64,000 nt of DNA. Origin: an uncultured Flavobacteriaceae bacterium. GTDB lineage: Bacteria > Bacteroidota > Bacteroidia > Flavobacteriales > Flavobacteriaceae. The first letter of the stretch is position 1; every line of letters begins with the position of its first letter. The notes beneath the pieces are model-generated. The model saw only the letters and a list, made by a program, of their open reading frames with translations. It was not told the origin of the DNA and searched no databases. Position numbers and translations under genes: made by a program. Below, in pieces: positions 25,427 to 35,572 of the stretch. The DNA lies in contig CANKZQ010000002.1 of NCBI GenBank assembly GCA_947488345.1, positions 620,001-684,000 on the forward strand, read 5' to 3'.

Positions 25427-26248
25427 ATGAGTACAGAAAAAAATGAAATGTCATTTTTAGATCATCTTGAGGTATTGAGATGGACTTTAGTAAGATCGGC
25501 TGCTGCCGTTTTCGTAGTGAGTATTTTTGCCTTCCTCATGAAGGATTTTATTTTTAATAGCATTATTCTTTCTCCGAAGGATGCAACTTTTTGGACCTAC
25601 GAGTTCTTATGTAATATTTCTAAAAAGTTTGGAACTGAAGGTTTATGTATTGACGAAATACCTTTCATCGTACAAAGTAGAACCATGGCCGGTCAATTTT
25701 CGGCGCACATATGGACTTCTATTACAGCAGGTTTCATCTTAGCATTTCCTTTCATTCTATGGGAAATATGGAAATTTATCAAGCCTGGATTGTATCCAAA
25801 AGAACGTAAAAATGCCAGGAGCTTCATTATCATTTCCTCTTTTCTATTCTTTGTTGGAATTCTATTTGGTTACTACGTAATTACGCCATTATCTGTGAAC
25901 TTTTTAGGTGCCTATCGCGTTGCGGACGAGGTAAAAAATAATATCGACTTGGCATCTTATATAGGATTATTAAGAGCTTCGGTACTTTCTGCTGGTCTAA
26001 TTTTCGAAATGCCTATCATTATTTTCTTTTTAACGAAAATGGGCTTAGTTACTCCAGAATTCCTTAGAAAGTACAGGAAATATACGCTCGTAATAGTGCT
26101 TATTTTAGCAGCTTTAATAACTCCTCCAGATGTTATTAGCCAGATCATTGTAGCCATACCAATGATGATCCTCTATGAAATAAGTATTACGATTTCTAAA
26201 GTTATCATCCGAAAAGAAAAAAAGGAAGCTGGTTTAAGAAAATCATAA
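25427..26248 (+). CDS. tatC: Sec-independent protein translocase TatC
   Basis: The 273-aa integral membrane protein has six hydrophobic spans and the TatC landmarks MSFLDHLEVLRWTLVRS at the N-terminus, FPFILWEIWKFIKPGLYPKERK after span 2, and ALITPPDVISQ in the last loop. It recognises twin-arginine signals and exports folded proteins. An insertion between spans 1 and 2 (about residues 45-85, with two Cys) is longer than in E. coli TatC and seems typical of this phylum. No tatA is visible nearby. It is the second gene after the KdsD-like isomerase. Confidence 0.95.
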   Translation: MSTEKNEMSFLDHLEVLRWTLVRSAAAVFVVSIFAFLMKDFIFNSIILSPKDATFWTYEFLCNISKKFGTEGLCIDEIPFIVQSRTMAGQFSAHIWTSITAGFILAFPFILWEIWKFIKPGLYPKERKNARSFIIISSFLFFVGILFGYYVITPLSVNFLGAYRVADEVKNNIDLASYIGLLRASVLSAGLIFEMPIIIFFLTKMGLVTPEFLRKYRKYTLVIVLILAALITPPDVISQIIVAIPMMILYEISITISKVIIRKEKKEAGLRKS

Positions 26249-26301
26249 CACCTTATCAATGAACTTTATGTATTTTTGTTAGAGAACTAAATTTTGCTTT
26301 T

Positions 26302-26889
26302 ATGAAAATGGCAACCTCCGTTGAGGAATATATTGAAAGTCAAGAGGTCTATAAAAAAGGCTTAGAAATATTGCGCGAGTTAATGCTATCGACAGACTTA
26401 CAAGAAACGGTAAAATGGGGCATGCCAACATATACCATAAATAATAAAAATGTAATAGGAATTAGCGCCTTTAAGCACCATTTTGGTATTTGGTTTTTCA
26501 ATGGGGTTTTCTTGACAGATCCACATCAGATATTATACAATGCCCAAGAAGGAAAAACAAAAGGTTTACGTCAATTGAGATATACGGATGTTAACGAAAT
26601 CGATAAAAGTATTATTTTAGCTTATGTGTACGAAGCAATTGACAATCAACGAAAAGGGCTAGAAATAAAACCAGCTAAAAAAGCGATAGTAATTCCGAAG
26701 GAATTGGCCAACGTACTTGCTGAAAACGACAAATTAGCCGGACTATTTGAAAGCCTAACCGTAGGAAAGAAAAAGGAATTCGCGGAGTATATTAACAGTG
26801 CGAAAAGAGAAGATACAAAGATGAAGAGATTAGAGAAGATCATTCCAATGATTCTAAATAATATCGGACTGAATGATAAATACAGATAA
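26302..26889 (+). CDS. DUF1801 / YdeI-OmpD-associated family protein
   Basis: The 195-aa protein has an N-terminal DUF1801-type domain (LQETVKWGMPTYTINNKNVIGISAFKHHFGIWFF) and a C-terminal helical YdeI/OmpD-associated segment (FAEYINSAKREDTKMKRLEKIIPMI). Such proteins are soluble and of unknown function. A TATTTTTG box at 26270-26277 suggests its own promoter, although it lies between tatC and lptB on the same strand. lptB begins 6 nt after the stop, so it probably shares the transcript. Confidence 0.88.
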   Translation: MKMATSVEEYIESQEVYKKGLEILRELMLSTDLQETVKWGMPTYTINNKNVIGISAFKHHFGIWFFNGVFLTDPHQILYNAQEGKTKGLRQLRYTDVNEIDKSIILAYVYEAIDNQRKGLEIKPAKKAIVIPKELANVLAENDKLAGLFESLTVGKKKEFAEYINSAKREDTKMKRLEKIIPMILNNIGLNDKYR

Positions 26890-26895
26890 GAACGC

Positions 26896-27636
26896 ATGAT
26901 ATTAAGAGCAGAAAATATTCAAAAAATATATGGTAGTCGAAAGGTCGTGAAAGGTATCTCCTTACAGGTTGAGCAAGGTGAAATTATAGGACTTTTAGGT
27001 CCGAATGGAGCTGGTAAGACGACGTCTTTCTATATGATTGTAGGAATGGTAAAGCCAAATGAAGGTAATATTTATTTAGACGACGAAGATATTACGCAAG
27101 ATTCTATGTACAAACGTGCTCAAAAAGGGGTGGGTTATCTCGCACAAGAAGCCTCTGTTTTTAGAAAGTTATCTGTAGAAGATAATATTTTATCTGTACT
27201 GCAGTTTACTGAGCTTTCGAAAGCGCAGCAAAAAGAAAAATTAGAATCGTTGATAGATGAGTTCAGTTTAGGGCATGTCCGTAAAAATCGTGGTGATTTA
27301 CTATCGGGTGGAGAACGTAGAAGAACCGAAATAGCTAGAGCACTTGCTTCAGACCCCAAATTCATTTTGTTGGATGAACCCTTTGCTGGTGTAGACCCCA
27401 TTGCCGTAGAAGACATTCAAAGTATCGTAGCGCATTTAAAAGATAGAAATATTGGCATTTTAATTACTGATCACAACGTACAAGAAACTCTGGCAATAAC
27501 CGACAAAACTTATTTAATGTTTGAAGGAGGAATTTTGAAAGAAGGAACACCTCAAGAATTGGCTGAAGATGAAATGGTTCGAAAAGTATACTTAGGCGAA
27601 AGCTTTGAGCTAAAAAAGAATCGATTTTATACTTAA
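26896..27636 (+). CDS. lptB: LPS export ABC transporter ATP-binding protein LptB
   Basis: The 246-aa ATPase has Walker [20 protein letters not shown], the LptB-type [15 protein letters not shown] segment (Q-loop), signature [16 protein letters not shown], Walker [17 protein letters not shown], and H-loop [10 protein letters not shown]. The family name rests on these specific stretches. It powers LPS extraction from the inner membrane together with LptF/G, which are not in this window. It shares its region with a KdsD-like gene. Confidence 0.96.
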   Translation: MILRAENIQKIYGSRKVVKGISLQVEQGEIIGLLGPNGAGKTTSFYMIVGMVKPNEGNIYLDDEDITQDSMYKRAQKGVGYLAQEASVFRKLSVEDNILSVLQFTELSKAQQKEKLESLIDEFSLGHVRKNRGDLLSGGERRRTEIARALASDPKFILLDEPFAGVDPIAVEDIQSIVAHLKDRNIGILITDHNVQETLAITDKTYLMFEGGILKEGTPQELAEDEMVRKVYLGESFELKKNRFYT

Positions 27637-27675
27637 TTTTAATTCAATTTCTTGTTACAATTCTAATCTTTTTTC

Positions 27676-29304
27676 ATGAAGCTTCTTTGTTCTTTTTGTT
27701 GCATCTGTTTTTTGTTTATAACGATTGTTGGCGCTCAAAAAATCGAAACTATATCCCAAAAAGAACGCGTTTTTTCAATTTCAGAAAGAGCTAATCATTA
27801 TTTAGAGACTCTACAAATTCACTATAAAAACGGAGATTATGACCTTCACAAGGTTTATAGTGATTCCCTCTACGAGATTTCCAAAGAGAACGATTTGACC
27901 AAAATGCATGTATTAGCATTAACGAATCAAGCAGTATTTTTCAAGAATCAAGGACAACTTCAAAAAGCCATAGAAAATTATTATGAAGCACTCGAAAAAT
28001 GTAAATTAATTCCGGATGATCATCGATCTAAACTAATAGTACTGGTCAACATGGGTAATACATACCATCGCATAGGCTCCTATAACAAGGCAAATAAAAC
28101 TATGAGAGCCGTTTTATCAACTTCTTATAAATTAGAGAAGCCAGATAAAATCAAGGCGGCGGCATTTCTTGGTATTTCAAATAATTATGCCGAACTGAAT
28201 GAATATAACAATTCTTTAGTTTACGCAGATAGTGCTCGGATACTCGGCGAAAAAATGAATAGTGAAGGTATTGTAATAACCTCCATAAATAGTATTAGTG
28301 AATCTTATCTTGAATTAGGACAGTATAAAAAAGCACTCGAAATAATTAGCCCAGCTCTAGAAATCCCTTCTTTGAAAAACCCTACAAAAAAGAGAGCGAC
28401 TGCCCTCTTAACCATAGGTATTGCAAACTTTCACCTAAATAATATTGACAAGTCTTTTAATACACTCAAGGAATGTAAGGAGTTATCTCGAGATAAAAAA
28501 TTACTCGAAATAGAAATGGTGAGTTATGAATATTTGGCGAAAATCTATGAAATAAAAAATGATTTTAAAGCATCTTATGAGGCTCAGAAAAAATACTCCA
28601 GCCTGAAAAACACATTATTAACTCAAACCAACGAAGCAAATAACACCGACCTAAAGAAGGATATAGTCGCTAAAAATCAGAAAATAGAACTGAACAACGA
28701 AAAATTAAAAATAAGTGCAGACAATAAATTTAAAATTTTGTTGTCGAGCGGTCTCATAGTTTTGATTCTAATTACGTCTCTCTATTTTTATGCACGAAAG
28801 AAAAAACAAATCGAACTAGAGCAAAAGAAGTTACAATTGCAATATCAAGAATTAAAAGAATCTATTCGTGAGATTGATGCAAATTTCCCCTCCTCTATTT
28901 CCAATAAGGTACCTGAACAGGAATTTAAGTCAGTATCTTATCAAAATTCGTCCTTAACCTCGACAGATTATAAAAAATACAAAAAGAGCATACTCTCCTA
29001 CATAGAAAAGGAAAAGCCTTATCTTAATCCTGATCTTAAACAAGTTGATTTGGCAAAAAATTTAGGACTTACAAGTCATCATTTTTCTGAGATATTGAAT
29101 GTCTGTTTCAATCAGAATTTTTATAATTTCATCAATTCTTACAGAGTTCTAGAAGCTCAAACCTTAATAAAAAAAGATAGTTATTCAGATGTAAAGATGA
29201 TTGCCATTGCTTTTGATTCAGGTTTTAAAAGTAAGACTTCTTTCAATCGTGTATTTAAAAAACATACAGGTTTAACTCCCTCAGACTACAAAAAAAGTAT
29301 TTAA
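27676..29304 (+). CDS. TPR-containing membrane-bound AraC-family regulator
   Basis: The 542-aa protein has a signal peptide, periplasmic tetratricopeptide repeats (about residues 50-310), one transmembrane helix (about 356-373, ILLSSGLIVLILITSLYFYA), a coiled coil, and a C-terminal AraC-type double HTH (LAKNLGLTSHHFSEILNVCFNQ, FDSGFKSKTSFNRVFKKHTGLTPSDYKK). It is parallel in plan to the TPR-LuxR protein at 4007. It is followed after about 110 bp by the large T9SS adhesin gene on the same strand and is a candidate local regulator of it. Confidence 0.9.
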   Translation: MKLLCSFCCICFLFITIVGAQKIETISQKERVFSISERANHYLETLQIHYKNGDYDLHKVYSDSLYEISKENDLTKMHVLALTNQAVFFKNQGQLQKAIENYYEALEKCKLIPDDHRSKLIVLVNMGNTYHRIGSYNKANKTMRAVLSTSYKLEKPDKIKAAAFLGISNNYAELNEYNNSLVYADSARILGEKMNSEGIVITSINSISESYLELGQYKKALEIISPALEIPSLKNPTKKRATALLTIGIANFHLNNIDKSFNTLKECKELSRDKKLLEIEMVSYEYLAKIYEIKNDFKASYEAQKKYSSLKNTLLTQTNEANNTDLKKDIVAKNQKIELNNEKLKISADNKFKILLSSGLIVLILITSLYFYARKKKQIELEQKKLQLQYQELKESIREIDANFPSSISNKVPEQEFKSVSYQNSSLTSTDYKKYKKSILSYIEKEKPYLNPDLKQVDLAKNLGLTSHHFSEILNVCFNQNFYNFINSYRVLEAQTLIKKDSYSDVKMIAIAFDSGFKSKTSFNRVFKKHTGLTPSDYKKSI

Positions 29305-29415
29305 ATAAAGAAATCTTCAAAAAAGAGGTACCACTCGTTCGGTTGGTACAATTGCTATAATTTTCTTCTTAATTTAACGTTTGATACTCAAATTCAACCT
29401 AACTCAATACCTATC

Positions 29416-32400
29416 ATGACAAGAGAGAAGTTCATCTTTCTGTTACTTTTTGCAGCACTTTTTATAAAAGTTAATGCTCAGACCACACCTGTACCTGATG
29501 CAAATTTCGAGCAATTTCTTATCGATCAAGGTTTTGATACGAATGGACTCAATGGTAACATTCTCAATACTGATGCCCAAGCGGTAACAAGTATAAATAC
29601 CAATAGAAACGACATTACTGATTTTAGTGGTCTGGAGGCTTTCATAAATGTAACTACTATGAATTTAGGTACAAATCAGTTTGCCACGCTACCTTTAACG
29701 AATCTTACCGCCCTAGAAGAATTAGTATTTAATCAAAATGTCGTTTTAGCAACGTTGGATGTTTCTTCGAATACCAATTTAAGAATATTAGACATGAGGG
29801 CCAATGGTGGCGCTAATGCGGCTCCAATAAGCACATTAGATTTATCGAACAACCTCTTACTAGAACGTATTCATATCTATAATTTCAAGAATCTCTTCAC
29901 AGTTATATATCCAAATACTGATACCGTTGTTTATGTGTATATGCTCATTTTCGCTGACATAAATGTAGATTTTTCAGGCTATGATAATTTAGAAACATTG
30001 GCTTTAAGTGTGAATTTTAGTAACACTCTAACTATTACCGTTGCACTCCCAAATAATCCGAACACCTTAAAATCAGCGTCTTTTCAAGGTGGTAACATTG
30101 TAAACGCAGACCTATCTAATAGTTTAGCTTTAGAATTCTTGTCTTTTCAAACTAGCAATACCGAAACGATACAATTACCTATTACAAATACACTTAAAAG
30201 GATTCGAATATCTGGTCATAATATCGATAATATCTCTTTTGAAAATGCAGCAATGTTGGAAGATTTAGACATTTCTAATAAGGCAACTCCAACTCCTTTA
30301 AATCTAGACGTTACCAAAAATATTGCCTTAAAAGATTTGACGGCAAGAAGTAACTATATGACCAATGTAGATATCACTCAAAATGTCAATTTAGAAGACG
30401 CAAATTTCAGTAACAACGTGCTTACGACTATCAACACGAGTCAGAATATTTTAATGACAAGTTTAACTGCAACAAACAACCAAATTAATAATTTAGATTT
30501 ATCGACCAATGTAGCTCTTGAAAGTCTTGTCTTAACCCAAAACCTTCTACCTACATTAGATTTAACAACAAATATTGAATTAGGCAATGTAAGATTAGGT
30601 GAGAACTTATTGCCAGCTCTCGACGTGACTACGAATACTAAACTTCGTAGACTTTATATAAACAATAACTTGTTCACCGGAACGGGTCTAGATCTGACTC
30701 AAAATATTGAATTAGAAGAAATAAATGCTTCATTTAATCAAATTGAAGAACTTGATATCAGCAAAAATTTTGAAATTCAAGAAGTTGTAATTAACAATAA
30801 TCTATTTTCTGGCAACACTATACTAAATCAGTTTTATCAAAATTTCATCGATTCAAATCGAAAATTTGTTTGGAATCATAAACTAATTGTACATAACAAT
30901 AATTTATCAGGTGATATTCCAGATTTCGCGTCTTTAGTAGATCAAACTCCTGGAGTTGGTGTAGATACCTATTGGTTTCATTTGGAGTTTGAAGAGAACA
31001 ACTTTCATTTTGGCGATTTTGAAGATCAACATAGTCAATATTTATTCTTCTTAAACAATGGTTCTCCCGACTATAGTGGAAGCTTAAACTACTTTAGAAC
31101 TTACAACTATGCCCCTCAAGCCAAAGTAAACGCAATCGAAAACCCAAACGTAAATGCTGGTAATGATATCACATTGACGACTACAGTAAGAGGCTCTCAA
31201 AATCATTACAAATGGTTCAAAGATGGTGTTGAAATTCCTGATGCTCAAGACGCTCCTACATTAACATTAACTGATGTGAATACTTGTGATGCTGGCGTAT
31301 ATCATAGTGAAATAACTAGTGATTTGGTTCCTTTCGAAAATTCGAATCCACCTGGTACCTCTGGCAAAAATCTATTACTTATACGTAATGACATTACCTT
31401 AACCATAAATGTGACTAAAGACTGCGTTGATTTAGTAAAACCATTAAATGGCGCAACCAATATACCAATAAATACAGGGATTGAATGGGAAGATAATCCT
31501 GGTGCTTGTGGTTATAAAATTAGGGTTGGGACGACAACCGGGGGTACCGATGTGGTCAATAACGAAGACGTAGGAGAAGTGACCGTATATAACTTCGCTG
31601 GAGATTTAGACCCAAACCAGCAATATTTTGTTACCATAACCCCATATTTTGATGATGGAGATTTTGGAGGTTGTATTGAACAGACTTTTACAACGAATGC
31701 TACGACTGTAGTGCCCGACTGTACTGTATTATTATCACCCGCGAACGGTGCTGTCGACATTAGGAATGACTTAGCTAGCATCAGTTGGAATCCGGCAAAC
31801 GGTGCTGATGAATATCGCGTTTCTGTTACTGGAAGTTCAAGTACTTTGAACAATATTACGGATCAAATCATTACAGGGAATTCTTATAATTTTTCAAACA
31901 ATTTTGATAATGGAGAAACTGTTACAGTTACAATAACGCCGCTTAATAGTATTGGTGATGCTGTAGGATGCACCGCTGAGAGTTTTACCATTGTTACTGC
32001 TACTCCAACCTTACCCAACTGTACCAATTTAGATAATCCTGCAAATACCGCAACTGATATTGCCGTTGATACCAATATCTCATGGGATGCCATATCGGAT
32101 GCTACAGGATATAGAATTTCAATCAACTCAACAAGTGGTAACAACGACATCACCGATTTCGATAATGGAAATAGTACCACGTATAATCCACCTGCTGATT
32201 TCGACAATGACGATGTGGTGAATGTAACCATCACTCCATACAATGCGACTGGACCAGCAACTGGATGTACTGCTGAGAGTTTCACCATTATTGCAGCTAC
32301 TCCAACCGTACCCAACTGTACCAATTTAGATAACCCTGCAAATACCGCAACTGATATTGCCGTTGATACCAATATCTCTTGGGATGCCATATCGGATGCT

Positions 32401-33792
32401 ACAGGATATAGAATTTCAATCAACTCAACAAGTGGTAACAACGACATCACCGATTTCGATAATGGAAATAGTACCACGTATAATCCACCTGCTGATTTCG
32501 ACAATGACGATGTGGTGAATGTAACCATCACTCCATACAATGCGACTGGACCAGCAACTGGATGTACTGCTGAGAGTTTCACCATTATTGCTGCTACTCC
32601 AACCGTACCCAACTGTACCAATTTAGATAATCCTGCAAATACCGCAACTGATATTGCCGTTGATACCAATATCTCTTGGGATGCCATATCGGATGCGACA
32701 GGATATAGAATTTCAATCAACTCAACAAGTGGTAACAACGACATTACCGATTTTGATAATGGAAATAGCACTAGTTACAATCCACCTGCTGATTTTGATA
32801 ATGACGATGTGGTGAATGTAACCATCACTCCATACAATGCGACTGGATCAGCAACTGGATGTGTCGCTGAGAGTTTCACCATTGTTGCTGCTACTCCAAC
32901 AGTCCCCAACTGTACCAATTTAGATAACCCTGCAAATACCGCAACTGATATTGCCGTTGACACCAATATCTCATGGGATGCCATATCGGATGCGACAGGA
33001 TATAGAATTTCAATCAACTCAACAAGTGGTAACAACAACATTACCGATTTTGATAATGGAAACAGCACTAGTTACAATCCACCTGCTGATTTTGATAATG
33101 ACGATGTGGTGAATGTAAACATCACTCCATACAATGCGACTGGACCAGCAACTGGATGTGTCGCTGAGAGTTTCACCATTATTGCTGCTACTCCAACCGT
33201 ACCCAACTGTGCCAATTTAGATAACCCTGCAAATACTGCAACAGATATTGCTGTTGATACTAATATCTCATGGGATGCCATATCGGATGCGACAGGATAT
33301 AGAATTTCAATCAACTCAACAAGTGGTAACAACGACATCACCGATTTTGATAATGGAAATAGTACCACGTATAATCCACCTGCTGATTTTGATAATGACG
33401 ATGTGGTGAATGTAACCATCACTCCATACAATGCAACGGGACCAGCAACTGGATGTGTCGCTGAGAGTTTTATCATAGAAGAAGAAATTATACCAGAAGA
33501 TGACACTAAATACGGATTTTCCCCAAATGGAGATGGCATTAGAGATACCTGGAAAATTGCTAATATCGAGAACTACCCAAATAATAGAGTAACCATTTAT
33601 AATCGTTGGGGAAATGTTGTTTTTGAAACTGTTGGTTATAACAATACCTCAAGAGTATTTGACGGAACTGCAAACAAATTAACTGGTTTTGGTGCTGGTG
33701 AGCTTCCTCCTGGTACATACTTTTTCAATATCGAAATTCAAGGTAGTCACAATTTAAAAAAGCTGAAAGGTTTTATAGCACTAAAACGATAA
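29416..33792 (+). CDS. Giant LRR/FN3-like surface protein with T9SS type B sorting domain
   Basis: The 1458-aa protein has a signal peptide (ends VNAQ), a leucine-rich-repeat region of roughly 21-aa units (about residues 45-500: LDLSTNVALESLVLTQNLLPT and relatives), an Ig-like domain (about 570-670, HYKWFKDGVEIPDAQDAPTL), and seven fibronectin-III-like domains: two diverged, then five nearly identical 99-aa copies starting PNCTNLDNPANTATDIAVDTN. The end (residues about 1370-1458: YGFSPNGDGIRDTWKI ... VTIYNRWGNVVFE ... LPPGTYFFNIEI ... GFIALKR) is the gliding-motility-associated type B CTD. It is probably exported by T9SS with the adjacent PorP/SprF-like protein and works as an adhesin. Confidence 0.93.
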   Translation: MTREKFIFLLLFAALFIKVNAQTTPVPDANFEQFLIDQGFDTNGLNGNILNTDAQAVTSINTNRNDITDFSGLEAFINVTTMNLGTNQFATLPLTNLTALEELVFNQNVVLATLDVSSNTNLRILDMRANGGANAAPISTLDLSNNLLLERIHIYNFKNLFTVIYPNTDTVVYVYMLIFADINVDFSGYDNLETLALSVNFSNTLTITVALPNNPNTLKSASFQGGNIVNADLSNSLALEFLSFQTSNTETIQLPITNTLKRIRISGHNIDNISFENAAMLEDLDISNKATPTPLNLDVTKNIALKDLTARSNYMTNVDITQNVNLEDANFSNNVLTTINTSQNILMTSLTATNNQINNLDLSTNVALESLVLTQNLLPTLDLTTNIELGNVRLGENLLPALDVTTNTKLRRLYINNNLFTGTGLDLTQNIELEEINASFNQIEELDISKNFEIQEVVINNNLFSGNTILNQFYQNFIDSNRKFVWNHKLIVHNNNLSGDIPDFASLVDQTPGVGVDTYWFHLEFEENNFHFGDFEDQHSQYLFFLNNGSPDYSGSLNYFRTYNYAPQAKVNAIENPNVNAGNDITLTTTVRGSQNHYKWFKDGVEIPDAQDAPTLTLTDVNTCDAGVYHSEITSDLVPFENSNPPGTSGKNLLLIRNDITLTINVTKDCVDLVKPLNGATNIPINTGIEWEDNPGACGYKIRVGTTTGGTDVVNNEDVGEVTVYNFAGDLDPNQQYFVTITPYFDDGDFGGCIEQTFTTNATTVVPDCTVLLSPANGAVDIRNDLASISWNPANGADEYRVSVTGSSSTLNNITDQIITGNSYNFSNNFDNGETVTVTITPLNSIGDAVGCTAESFTIVTATPTLPNCTNLDNPANTATDIAVDTNISWDAISDATGYRISINSTSGNNDITDFDNGNSTTYNPPADFDNDDVVNVTITPYNATGPATGCTAESFTIIAATPTVPNCTNLDNPANTATDIAVDTNISWDAISDATGYRISINSTSGNNDITDFDNGNSTTYNPPADFDNDDVVNVTITPYNATGPATGCTAESFTIIAATPTVPNCTNLDNPANTATDIAVDTNISWDAISDATGYRISINSTSGNNDITDFDNGNSTSYNPPADFDNDDVVNVTITPYNATGSATGCVAESFTIVAATPTVPNCTNLDNPANTATDIAVDTNISWDAISDATGYRISINSTSGNNNITDFDNGNSTSYNPPADFDNDDVVNVNITPYNATGPATGCVAESFTIIAATPTVPNCANLDNPANTATDIAVDTNISWDAISDATGYRISINSTSGNNDITDFDNGNSTTYNPPADFDNDDVVNVTITPYNATGPATGCVAESFIIEEEIIPEDDTKYGFSPNGDGIRDTWKIANIENYPNNRVTIYNRWGNVVFETVGYNNTSRVFDGTANKLTGFGAGELPPGTYFFNIEIQGSHNLKKLKGFIALKR
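32014..33474 (+). repeat. Five 297-bp in-frame tandem repeats (FN3-like domains)
   Basis: Unit starts at 32014, 32311, 32608, 32905 and 33202 are exactly 297 bp (99 codons) apart; the last unit is cut short where it joins the sorting domain. Units 1 and 2 differ at only three bases by my reading. Units 3 and 4 share their own variants (GATTTTGATAATG, AGCACTAGTTACAAT). Unit 5 mixes both sets, which indicates recombination or gene conversion. A more diverged repeat lies upstream. Confidence 0.95.
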
Positions 33793-33798
33793 AAGTTC

Positions 33799-34725
33799 AT
33801 GAGAAATTACCCCGCAATAGTAGTGTTACTAATCGTTTTTGGCCTATACTTCAATGACATACATTCGCAGCAAACTCCTAGTTTCTCTGAATATAATTTC
33901 AATCCGTTTATCATTAATTCTGCTTACGCTGGATTTGAAAATTCAGCGGAAATAACGATGAGTACAAATGGAATCGTAAATCAATTTGATGGAAGCCCGC
34001 GTAGTTTTGTATTTTCTGCAAATGCACCATTAAATTCTGATAAAATTGGTCTAGGTGGTGGAGTTTTAAGAGACCAAATAGGTGTTACTTCAATTACAAG
34101 TCTATATGGAGCGTATTCTTACAAAATATATTTTGACCTTAAAAAAGATAGGCCAGCATGGGAAGTATTTACCGAAAATGTTATTTCTTTTGGTATTACG
34201 GCGGGTATGCAATTCTACAATGATAATTTATTGGAACTAGGCATTGATGATGATGAGAATTTCAATCAGAACATACAGGCTGTAATTCCGACAATAGGTG
34301 CTGGATTTTTATGGAATAATGAACAGTTTTACATTGGTCTTTCCTCACCTAATCTATTAGGAAGTCGTCTTAGTAACAATGAACAGATTCAACTTAAAAA
34401 TACATATTATGCGTATTCTGGATATCGTTTCTTTACAACTCCATTTCAAAAGGTGTTAGTCAAACCAAGTATATTAATAAAATATGAGCAAGGCGCTCCA
34501 ATTCAAGCAGATTTAAACACCTCGATAACTTACAACAACAAACTCGAATTTGGAATTGGTTTCAGAACGACTTCAACGGTTAATGCTCTTATAGGTTTTT
34601 ATGCCTTGAAGAACCTACGATTTATATACAACTACAATCAAGCAATGGGTAATTCATTATTGACAAGCACACATGGTGTTGTGCTCAGCTACCGTTTCGG
34701 AGATGGATTCAAAAATAATAATTAA
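33799..34725 (+). CDS. PorP/SprF family T9SS outer membrane protein
   Basis: The 308-aa protein has a signal peptide and the PorP/SprF N-terminus (QQTPSFSEYNFNPFIINSAYAGFENSAEI), repeated glycine-rich amphipathic strands (IGLGGGVLRDQIGVTSITSLYGAYSYKI) and a C-terminal strand ending VVLSYRFGDGF, fitting an outer membrane beta-barrel. SprF-like proteins pair with a specific type B substrate for secretion and surface attachment. It begins 6 nt after the stop of the 1458-aa adhesin, so it is almost certainly that protein's partner. Confidence 0.93.
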   Translation: MRNYPAIVVLLIVFGLYFNDIHSQQTPSFSEYNFNPFIINSAYAGFENSAEITMSTNGIVNQFDGSPRSFVFSANAPLNSDKIGLGGGVLRDQIGVTSITSLYGAYSYKIYFDLKKDRPAWEVFTENVISFGITAGMQFYNDNLLELGIDDDENFNQNIQAVIPTIGAGFLWNNEQFYIGLSSPNLLGSRLSNNEQIQLKNTYYAYSGYRFFTTPFQKVLVKPSILIKYEQGAPIQADLNTSITYNNKLEFGIGFRTTSTVNALIGFYALKNLRFIYNYNQAMGNSLLTSTHGVVLSYRFGDGFKNNN

Positions 34726-34806
34726 TAATAGTTCTTCATTTTTTTTAATATTTTGTGTTACTTTTTTCTTGTTTTTTCGTCTTAAAAGTATCAAATCAAT
34801 CACACC

Positions 34807-35526
34807 ATGAAAAATACTCGTTTTCTCAACATTTTTATCGTTGTTTTTTTCTTAACTGCTTTGAGTTGCACTTCCAATTCTAACGATCCTGAATTTCTGA
34901 ACAAGGTAGAAGGACGTTATTTATATACTGCCGACGAAGTGGTGGAAGTACATTCTAAAGATAATATTCTTTTAATGAATTGGCGCGGAGCCAATGACAT
35001 TGCGCCATCCAAATTGAATGATGATACATTTTATGTGAAAGAAATGAATGCAAAAATTCAATTTCTTACGAATCCAGAAGATCAAAATTTATATCTAATA
35101 TTTCTGCCGAAAGACTCAAAAGATAGTATTGAATTTATTCATAAAAAACTAGAGACTAACGAAAAAACACCGAATGAGTACTTAGAGAATCATGAGTTCG
35201 ACAAAGCACTAGACGGTTACTTGGCAATCAAGGCGAAAGATTCTATGAGTCCCTTGCTAGACTATTGGTATTTTGACAGAAAAGGTCGAAAGTATTTAGA
35301 AAATGATAGCCTAGAAGTTGCAATGAAAATCTTCGAAATGAACGCCAAATTGCACCCAAAAGTTTCAAATGTTTATGTCAGATTAGGAAGAACGTATCTA
35401 AAAAGTAAGGATACAGTAAATGCGCTGACTAACTACAAAAAGGCCCTTATTTATGACTCTGGAAATAGACGTCTTAAAGAAAGAATCGAAAAATTAGAAA
35501 ACAAAGAAGTCGAAAAGTCCAATTAA
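34807..35526 (+). CDS. TPR lipoprotein
   Basis: The 239-aa protein has a lipobox (LTALSC, about residue 22). Residues about 25-110 are a beta-rich region (GRYLYTADEVVEVHSKDNILLMNWRG) resembling a small barrel module. The C-terminal half carries two to three tetratricopeptide-like helices (PNEYLENHEFDKALDGYLAIK, VSNVYVRLGRTYLKSKDTVNALTNYKKAL). It probably mediates protein contacts at the envelope. It follows the porP/sprF gene on the same strand after about 80 bp, so it may be part of the surface unit. No specific function is known to me. Confidence 0.8.
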   Translation: MKNTRFLNIFIVVFFLTALSCTSNSNDPEFLNKVEGRYLYTADEVVEVHSKDNILLMNWRGANDIAPSKLNDDTFYVKEMNAKIQFLTNPEDQNLYLIFLPKDSKDSIEFIHKKLETNEKTPNEYLENHEFDKALDGYLAIKAKDSMSPLLDYWYFDRKGRKYLENDSLEVAMKIFEMNAKLHPKVSNVYVRLGRTYLKSKDTVNALTNYKKALIYDSGNRRLKERIEKLENKEVEKSN

Positions 35527-35531
35527 GGCAT

Positions 35532-35539
35532 TATATTTG
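35532..35539 (+). promoter_or_regulatory. -7 box (TATATTTG) before the secreted hypothetical gene
   Basis: An exact TAnnTTTG match 33 nt upstream of ATG 35573. Transcription from it would begin after the track's start (35537), which supports 35573. Confidence 0.4.
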
Positions 35540-35572
35540 ATGCATATTTTAGTTGAGGCTTCAATTAGCATT

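Noticed and set aside
29328-29349. Hairpin GTACCA/TGGTAC after the TPR-AraC gene
   Set aside because: Only 6 bp with a 10-nt loop and no T-run, so it is too weak to call a terminator.
32014-33474. CRISPR or satellite interpretation of the 297-bp repeats
   Set aside because: Units are in frame, coding and contiguous without spacers.
31884-33539. Long minus-strand ORFs (295, 97 and 155 aa) opposite the 297-bp repeats
   Set aside because: They are periodic shadows of the plus-strand repeat units and their proteins repeat with the same 99-codon period. The plus-strand protein has a signal peptide and a sorting domain.
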